This document shows, piece after piece, positions 59,237-64,000 of a DNA stretch of 64,000 nucleotides; position 1 is the stretch's first letter; each line of letters begins with the position of its first letter. The stretch covers positions 1,988,074 to 2,052,073 of the forward strand of contig FN543093.2 in assembly GCA_000027065.2 (NCBI GenBank), in the 5' to 3' direction. The translations under genes were made by a program, and so were the position numbers. A model generated the notes under the pieces. The model saw only the letters and a list, made by a program, of their open reading frames with translations. It was not told where the DNA came from and searched no databases. The stretch comes from Cronobacter turicensis z3032. Lineage in GTDB: Bacteria > Pseudomonadota > Gammaproteobacteria > Enterobacterales > Enterobacteriaceae.

Positions 59237-59613
59237 TGAAAGCTTTATTAAGTGTAGTGTTTCACTTTTTTTTAATAATGTGTAATGCAGCGCAAGCTGC
59301 GTCCTCTCATGATGAAGATATGTATTATAGTGAAATTAGCCGGGACTATTCAAAAGCAGATAAAGAGCTTAATCAGGTTTATACGATTCAAGTTCAGCAA
59401 TACAGAAAAGAAGGTGCTGATTTTTATGGGCAAGTACAGTCGCGTGACGTTTTTCTAAAAAAATCTCAGCAGGCTTGGATAAAAATGAGAGATGCTAGTT
59501 GTGACTACGAAACTTATGAGTCAAGAACAGGGACGGGTTTTTCAGGTATATATATAAAATGCCTGCTTGATAAAACAAATGAGCGGATAAAATATTTAAA
59601 ATCATATAATTAG
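59236..59613 (+). CDS. LprI-like lysozyme-inhibitor immunity protein
   Basis: This 125-aa protein has a signal peptide (LLSVVFHFFLIMCNAAQAAS) and a mature domain with the LprI/DUF1311 pattern: SKADKELNQVY, LKKSQQAWIKMRDASCDYE, CLLDKTNERIKYL. LprI-type proteins inhibit lysozymes, which matches the muramidase-like tip of effector 4 directly upstream. The ATG overlaps the corrected effector stop. Confidence 0.78.
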   Translation: MKALLSVVFHFFLIMCNAAQAASSHDEDMYYSEISRDYSKADKELNQVYTIQVQQYRKEGADFYGQVQSRDVFLKKSQQAWIKMRDASCDYETYESRTGTGFSGIYIKCLLDKTNERIKYLKSYN

Positions 59614-59679
59614 CGTATATTCTTAACGGGGTGAAAAAGTGCCTCTGATATTTATTGTATAATTTTCTTTTCTAATAGC

Positions 59680-59837
59680 GGTGGTGAACCGTCTGGTGGG
59701 GTAACATCACAGCGAGTGGTGGAAGCGGCGTTAAATGGGGCGCTGGGAAGGGTTTTATCGGAATCTGGAGCGGCTTGAGTTGAGCTACTGCGGGAAATGG
59801 CAGGCGGATCTGGAGTGGATGAGTAAGGTGCCGTCTT
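59680..59837 (+). pseudogene. Remnant of a fifth effector scaffold
   Basis: This stretch matches effector 4 near 58350-58510 (the segment encoding VVNRLVV, SEWC, RWEGFY and CEKWQADLEWMSQVP) with several substitutions and indels. It stops just before the WHFHP junction and is joined directly to vgrG sequence at 59838. Confidence 0.75.
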
Positions 59838-60614
59838 GACGGTATCACCACCAGTGAGGTGTATCACTTGTGGTGATACCGTTTCTGACCGAAGGCGACA
59901 GCGACAGCCCGGAGACCGGCGCGTATTACGCCAGGCTTCGTCATGAGCGACTTCTCAACGGGCAGTCGCTGATAACCGGTCGCAGCACCAGTCCGCATCT
60001 GTTACCCGGCCAGGTGCTGGAGGCGGATGGCAGCCTGCCGGAGGCCCTTACCGCGGGCATCGTCATTACCCGTGTCCGCAGCCGCGGTTCGCGCCGGGCC
60101 AGTTTCCTACTGGATTTTGACGGCATTCCCTACAGCGAAACGGTCTGCTTTCGCCCGCCGCTGCGCAGGCGACTGGTGATATCCGGCACGCTGCCTGCCC
60201 GGGTGGAGAGCACGCAGAAGGGCGACATTTACGCCTGGCTGGACGAGACCGGGCGCTACCGGGTGAAGCTGGACGTTGGGCCGCGAGCCGGGTTATGCGT
60301 ACCTCTGGTTGCGGCTGGCGAAACCCTATGCGGGCGATAATTACGGCTGGCACGCCCCGCTGCTGGACGGCACGGAGGTGTCGGTGGCCTTTGACAGCGG
60401 CGACCCGGACCGTCCGTACATCGCCCACGCGCAGCTTGACTCCGCACACCCGGACCACGTTACCCGCGACAACCACACCCGCAACGTGCTGCGCACGCCC
60501 GCGAACAACAAATTACGGCTGGAAGACCAGCGGCAGCAGGAGCACATCAAGCTCGCCACGGAGTATGGCAAGATCCAGCTCAATCTCGGGCACCTGATGT
60601 GGGTGAAAAGTTAA
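59838..60614 (+). pseudogene. vgrG internal fragment, copy 4, with an 8-bp deletion
   Basis: This is nearly identical to vgrG 41509-42262 (GAYYARLRHERLLNGQS, RVESTQKGDIYAWLDETG, PYAGDNYGWHAPLL and so on). Compared with vgrG, ACCGCACC is missing after GACGTTG near 60280, splitting it into two frames (59870-60340 and 60276-60614). Homology ends near 60597 and the last codons run into unrelated AT-rich sequence. It cannot produce a spike. Confidence 0.85.
59841..59880. repeat. Perfect 11-bp inverted repeat at the scaffold/vgrG fusion point
   Basis: GGTATCACCAC (59841-59851) and its exact reverse complement (59870-59880) are separated by 18 bases. The intact vgrG has CTATGCCGAACCG where the right arm occurs here, so the palindrome is specific to this decayed copy. 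Confidence 0.6.
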
Positions 60615-60852
60615 ACAGGTAGAATTCATTAATAAATAATCTTTTTTAGCCTCAATCTTTAAAATGCTAAGGGGCTAAGATTAATAATTAAAAATAATAA
60701 ATGCACATGCCACCTGTTTTTATTGTTATAGGTTTTTATAAATAAATTCCGAATTAAAACGATCTGCATCGGACAGCAATCAAAAAATCATTCAACATCA
60801 TAATCTTCCTGTTCTCACAAACCCGTTCAACGCAATTGAGGCCATTAATTCT
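60615..60852. other. AT-rich intergenic region upstream of PAAR
   Basis: No gene is seen. It may carry the promoter for the PAAR-tssM part of the locus, because the pseudogenes and scars upstream make long read-through uncertain. Confidence 0.3.
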
Positions 60853-61116
60853 ATGCTACCCATTATTCGTAAAGGCGATAAAACCACTCACGGTGGATTT
60901 GTTATGACATGCTCTTCAGCAATGAAATTCGGCGGGATTGGGGTTGCCAGAAAAGGGGATGAGGTCTCATGCCCTATTCCCGGGCACGGTATAACCCTCA
61001 TTATAGAAGGCAACCCCAATTATCTGGATAACGGTATACCGGTTGCTTTCCATGGTCATAAATGTGCTTGCGGTTGCAGCCTGATCAGTTCATTTGTTCC
61101 CGCGAAGGTTGCCTAA
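60853..61116 (+). CDS. PAAR-domain spike-tip protein
   Basis: This 87-aa protein has the PAAR pattern: IRKGDKTTHGG at residues 5-15, GIGVARKGDEVSCP near 28-41, GHGITLIIEGNPN, and IPVAFHGHKCACGCSL near 62-77, with His/Cys zinc ligands. PAAR proteins cap the VgrG trimer and sharpen the spike. It has no extension, so it is a plain tip rather than a fused effector. It is followed after 2 bases by the next gene. Confidence 0.92.
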   Translation: MLPIIRKGDKTTHGGFVMTCSSAMKFGGIGVARKGDEVSCPIPGHGITLIIEGNPNYLDNGIPVAFHGHKCACGCSLISSFVPAKVA

Positions 61117-61118
61117 TC

Positions 61119-62327
61119 ATGCCCGTCTGGCTGGACGCTGTGCCGGAAAAAGCGCCTTTAGCTAAACGCCCCGTGACGCGACGATGGCTGCTGTTGCTGG
61201 TCATTTTTATCCTGGCAGGATCGGCGTTCACATTCTGGAACTGGCCGACAGCGCGTACCGGTTTTGTATTCTGGTTTACCGCGTTGGGTCTGCCTTTCTG
61301 TCTCTGGGGGGTAATGTTCAGCCTGCGCCGTCTTGGTTACAAGGCTGAACAGAGGGCGACGGAATCCAGAAATGTGGAGCGTGACATTCTGCTGGCTAAC
61401 GAAATTCGGCGTGGGCAACGGTGCGCCTGGATCCTGGGAAGTACCGTACAGACCCCGGCGGGAAGAGAAGCCTCAAGGCTGGTTCATGCCATTGCCGACG
61501 CAACGCCGGTTCCTGCGCTGATAATGCCGCGGGGTGGCAGGAGGATGATTCGCTACGCCGAGCTTTCCGGCTTTCAGGATAATTTCGCAGAGGCGCTGGA
61601 GAGCGCCGTCGTCAAAATCTTAGCCTGCATCACGCGTGTCGCAGAGAAATTACCGTCAGGCATTCCCTGTTGGTTAATCATTGACGGCGACGATCAAGTC
61701 GCGCTTCAGGCAGGCGAATCCATCAAGCGCGACTTTACCGCAAGAACGGGACTGCAGTTTTGTAAGTTTTCGGGTTCCGGTATGGAAGCGTTCGATAGCT
61801 GGCTGGACCGGTACTGGGATATCCCGTCATTACTGATTGTGATTACGCTGTCATTTCCACCTGTGCCAGAGGAAGGAGGAACGGATGCTATTACCGCCGT
61901 CATCCTCTGCAATCGCCAGTCCATGGAATTTCCTCAGGCGATCCAGCTGCACCGCCCGGAAAAGGGGCACGCTGCCACGCTCACCAGCACACTGGCAAAA
62001 GCGCTGCTGTGGTCCCGGCTTTCTGCTCAATACCTCCGTGGAGCCTGGGTTACTGGCCCATTATTACTTGCAGGCTCTGAATGGAACACTGCCTGCGAAC
62101 AAAACGGCGTCACGTTCAGCCTGACTGAAAATAACTCTTGTCTGGATCCGGTGCTCGGTTATGCCGGAAAAGCCTCTGTGTGGCTGGCTGTCACGATGGC
62201 GGCCGCCGCGTTCGATGAACGCGGTGAACAGGTAGTCGCGGCACAGACGGTTGCCGACAAAGATGAGATTTGGGTTGTGGTTCTTTCCCGTCAACATGGA
62301 TTAAAGGAAACGCCAGGGAATGTCTAA
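61119..62327 (+). CDS. T6SS-locus membrane protein of unknown function
   Basis: This is 402 aa from MPVWLDAVPEKAP. Two transmembrane helices near residues 23-40 (WLLLLVIFILAGSAFTFW) and 50-68 (FWFTALGLPFCLWGVMF) are followed by a large soluble domain with no motif I recognise. It lies between PAAR and tssM, overlaps tssM by 8 bases and has ordinary GC content. It is therefore probably a conserved accessory part of this T6SS type, perhaps helping the membrane complex. Confidence 0.7.
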   Translation: MPVWLDAVPEKAPLAKRPVTRRWLLLLVIFILAGSAFTFWNWPTARTGFVFWFTALGLPFCLWGVMFSLRRLGYKAEQRATESRNVERDILLANEIRRGQRCAWILGSTVQTPAGREASRLVHAIADATPVPALIMPRGGRRMIRYAELSGFQDNFAEALESAVVKILACITRVAEKLPSGIPCWLIIDGDDQVALQAGESIKRDFTARTGLQFCKFSGSGMEAFDSWLDRYWDIPSLLIVITLSFPPVPEEGGTDAITAVILCNRQSMEFPQAIQLHRPEKGHAATLTSTLAKALLWSRLSAQYLRGAWVTGPLLLAGSEWNTACEQNGVTFSLTENNSCLDPVLGYAGKASVWLAVTMAAAAFDERGEQVVAAQTVADKDEIWVVVLSRQHGLKETPGNV

Positions 62328-64000
62328 GGTAAAGAAAAAATCGCTTATTGGCGCGACGGTGGCCGCGTTGTTTTTTCTGGAGGTACTCGTCGCTTTTTTG
62401 CTGTACGCCTGTCCGCAGTGGGTGGCGAGAAATATCGGGCTCGGGCCCTTTGATGGCCCAAGGATCCTGACGGTCTGCTCAGTGCTGGCTTTTTTCATGC
62501 TTCTTATGGGGTGGTTGATAGATAAAGCCTTTGAATATGCGGGTAAATCGGGGCTCTATCTGGAGTGGGGAAGGAATAAAACACAGGCTTCCGGGAATGA
62601 TGAAGAAATACTACGCGGCCCGGAAGATAAAAGCGGAGCCGTGTTCAATGAAACGCCCGTTATAGAGCATCTTCGCCTGCGCTATGGTCGATTCTGGCAG
62701 CATAACGTCCGCATCTTGCTGGTGATTGGCAAGGCGGACGATACGGAAAAAGCGGCGCCGGGGCTTTGCAGCGTATGCTGGCAGGAGGGCGATGGCAATG
62801 TGCTGATTTACGGTGGCGACGGGCAATCGCCACAGGATGAGGCTCTACTTCATGCCCTGAAACGTTTGCGCGCACGCCGTCCGCTGGATGGCATTGTTCA
62901 TGTGCTCGACAGCCAAAAAATGCCAACTGACATAGAGCGTGATGCTTTTGTCCGCTGTCGTCAGCAAGCCGCGCAATGGCTGGGCTGGCAGGCGCCGGTC
63001 TGGTTATGGCTAACGGATAATGCGCGCTGGTCACAGGAGACGCGCGAAGATATGGCAACGGGAATACTCTTTGGGCCGGATGCCACGACAGACGACGCGA
63101 TGAACGTTCTCGATGCGCTTACGCCTCGCCTGCGTCGGGCAGGTATCGCGCAGATGCTGGCGGAGCCGCGACATGACGCCTTACTGCATCTGGCTTCCCG
63201 ATTACAGGGGGAGCTGAAATCACAGCTCAACGTATTGATCGAAGGCTTAATGCGCGGGCCTGCGGCTTACCGGTTACGTGGCGTAATGTTCAGCCCGGCA
63301 GCGGCACACCATCCCGTTATTCCTCATACTCGCCTGAATACGCCTAACTGGCAGGCGGTAGCGGAGGACTGCGTGCAGGTACTTCCCCAAAAAATGGGTC
63401 TTGACGGGGTCAGGATACTATCACTTTTTCTGCTGGCTTTTGCGGTTTGCTGGGGAGCGGGGACGCTGCTGTCGCTCGGCATTAACCGTACCGATATTTA
63501 TCTGGCGCAGGAGACAAGCCGCCTCGCTGCGGATAGCACGCAGCCGCTTTCAGAACGCCTGAAACACCAGATGGGGCTCCAGCAGACTATGGCGCGTTTG
63601 CAACACAGGGAAGCAACCGGCGCCCCCTGGTATACCCGCTTTGGGCTGAATCAGGATCATGACATGCTCGCGGCGCTGTGGCCGCTGTATGGCAGGAATA
63701 ATACCCAGTTGATGCGTGACGCCGCCGCCGCGCAACTCCAGCAGCAACTGGAAGCGTTTGTTCGACTTCCGCCGCTCAGCAGAGCCAGAGTTGAAGGGAC
63801 GCAACGGGCCTATGATGTACTGAAAGGGTATCTGATGCTGGCGCAACCGGATAACGCAGATGCAAGCTGGCTTGCCAGAACACTTGTGAATATCTGGCCG
63901 AAGCGTCAGGGCGTACCGGATGGTCTCTGGCGCGAGCTGTCGCCAAAATTAGTGGCGTTTTATGCGCAAAACCTTCCGGCGCATCCGGAATGGAAAATCA
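62320..64000 (+). CDS. tssM: TssM (IcmF/VasK), T6SS membrane-complex protein (N-terminal part)
   Basis: The frame is open from the ATG at 62320 to the window edge (560 codons, incomplete; TssM is usually 1100-1300 aa). Two N-terminal helices (about residues 10-32 and 47-67) and a third near 365-385 (ILSLFLLAFAVCWGAGTLL) give the IcmF topology, with a cytoplasmic domain between and a periplasmic domain after. The usual Walker A of IcmF proteins (GxxGxGKT) is not visible; the corresponding stretch reads VRILLVIGKADDTEK. It overlaps the preceding gene by 8 bases. Confidence 0.88.
   Translation, partial: MSKVKKKSLIGATVAALFFLEVLVAFLLYACPQWVARNIGLGPFDGPRILTVCSVLAFFMLLMGWLIDKAFEYAGKSGLYLEWGRNKTQASGNDEEILRGPEDKSGAVFNETPVIEHLRLRYGRFWQHNVRILLVIGKADDTEKAAPGLCSVCWQEGDGNVLIYGGDGQSPQDEALLHALKRLRARRPLDGIVHVLDSQKMPTDIERDAFVRCRQQAAQWLGWQAPVWLWLTDNARWSQETREDMATGILFGPDATTDDAMNVLDALTPRLRRAGIAQMLAEPRHDALLHLASRLQGELKSQLNVLIEGLMRGPAAYRLRGVMFSPAAAHHPVIPHTRLNTPNWQAVAEDCVQVLPQKMGLDGVRILSLFLLAFAVCWGAGTLLSLGINRTDIYLAQETSRLAADSTQPLSERLKHQMGLQQTMARLQHREATGAPWYTRFGLNQDHDMLAALWPLYGRNNTQLMRDAAAAQLQQQLEAFVRLPPLSRARVEGTQRAYDVLKGYLMLAQPDNADASWLARTLVNIWPKRQGVPDGLWRELSPKLVAFYAQNLPAHPEWKI

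Overview
The window comes from the chromosome of a GC-rich member of the Enterobacteriaceae, most like Cronobacter or a close relative. This rests on gene content and on protein lengths that match E. coli homologues almost residue for residue (HycC 608, HycE 569, HycF 180, FdhF 715, BetB 490 aa). The genus is an inference.

Positions 1-16440 hold a formate hydrogenlyase (FHL) supercluster. The hydrogenase-3 operon hycBCDEFGHI (hycB truncated by the window edge) is followed by glgS. Next comes a second operon: hydN, a formate dehydrogenase H paralogue with Cys at position 140, hypF (maturation of the NiFe site) and a NiCoT nickel importer. A second, selenocysteine-type fdhF follows, with in-frame UGA140, a SECIS-like hairpin sequence and its own sigma54-type promoter. 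Formate oxidation, hydrogen evolution, electron transfer, nickel supply and active-site maturation are therefore encoded side by side.

Positions 16441-30760 are mixed chromosomal genes. They include a LysR regulator divergent from an MFS exporter, several small proteins (one IraP-like), a GFA-family zinc protein, a metallo-beta-lactamase-fold hydrolase, a GcvA-type regulator, the osmoprotectant locus betT/betIBA with a palindromic candidate BetI operator, a DUF2268-like putative protease and a Fic-motif protein.

Positions 31467-64000 are a type VI secretion system (T6SS): tssB, tssC, tssK, tssL, tagL, hcp, clpV and vgrG, then about 18 kb of effector/immunity cassettes, then PAAR, a membrane protein and the start of tssM. 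This accessory region is the most unusual part. Four large effectors share a GC-rich scaffold: a degenerate M23 peptidase-like domain, an EF-hand-like loop and a junction motif of the WHMHPxxFLG type. After the junction each protein switches abruptly to a different AT-rich tip that resembles a cell-wall-degrading domain. The tips are an unknown domain, a lytic transglycosylase, a transglycosylase plus CHAP/NlpC-like domain, and a pesticin-like muramidase. Each is followed or flanked by a small exported protein that is probably its immunity factor. Near-identical copies of the 3' part of vgrG lie between cassettes, together with decayed orphan tips (GH73 glucosaminidase-like, GH19 chitinase-like). 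This layout suggests cassette gain and replacement by recombination in vgrG, similar to Rhs systems.

Several T6SS-region genes (tagL, the third effector, the tip of the fourth effector, one immunity gene) are broken by apparent single-base losses, mostly at homopolymers. These could be sequencing errors, real decay, phase variation or, in two cases, ribosomal slippage. The sequence alone does not decide this.
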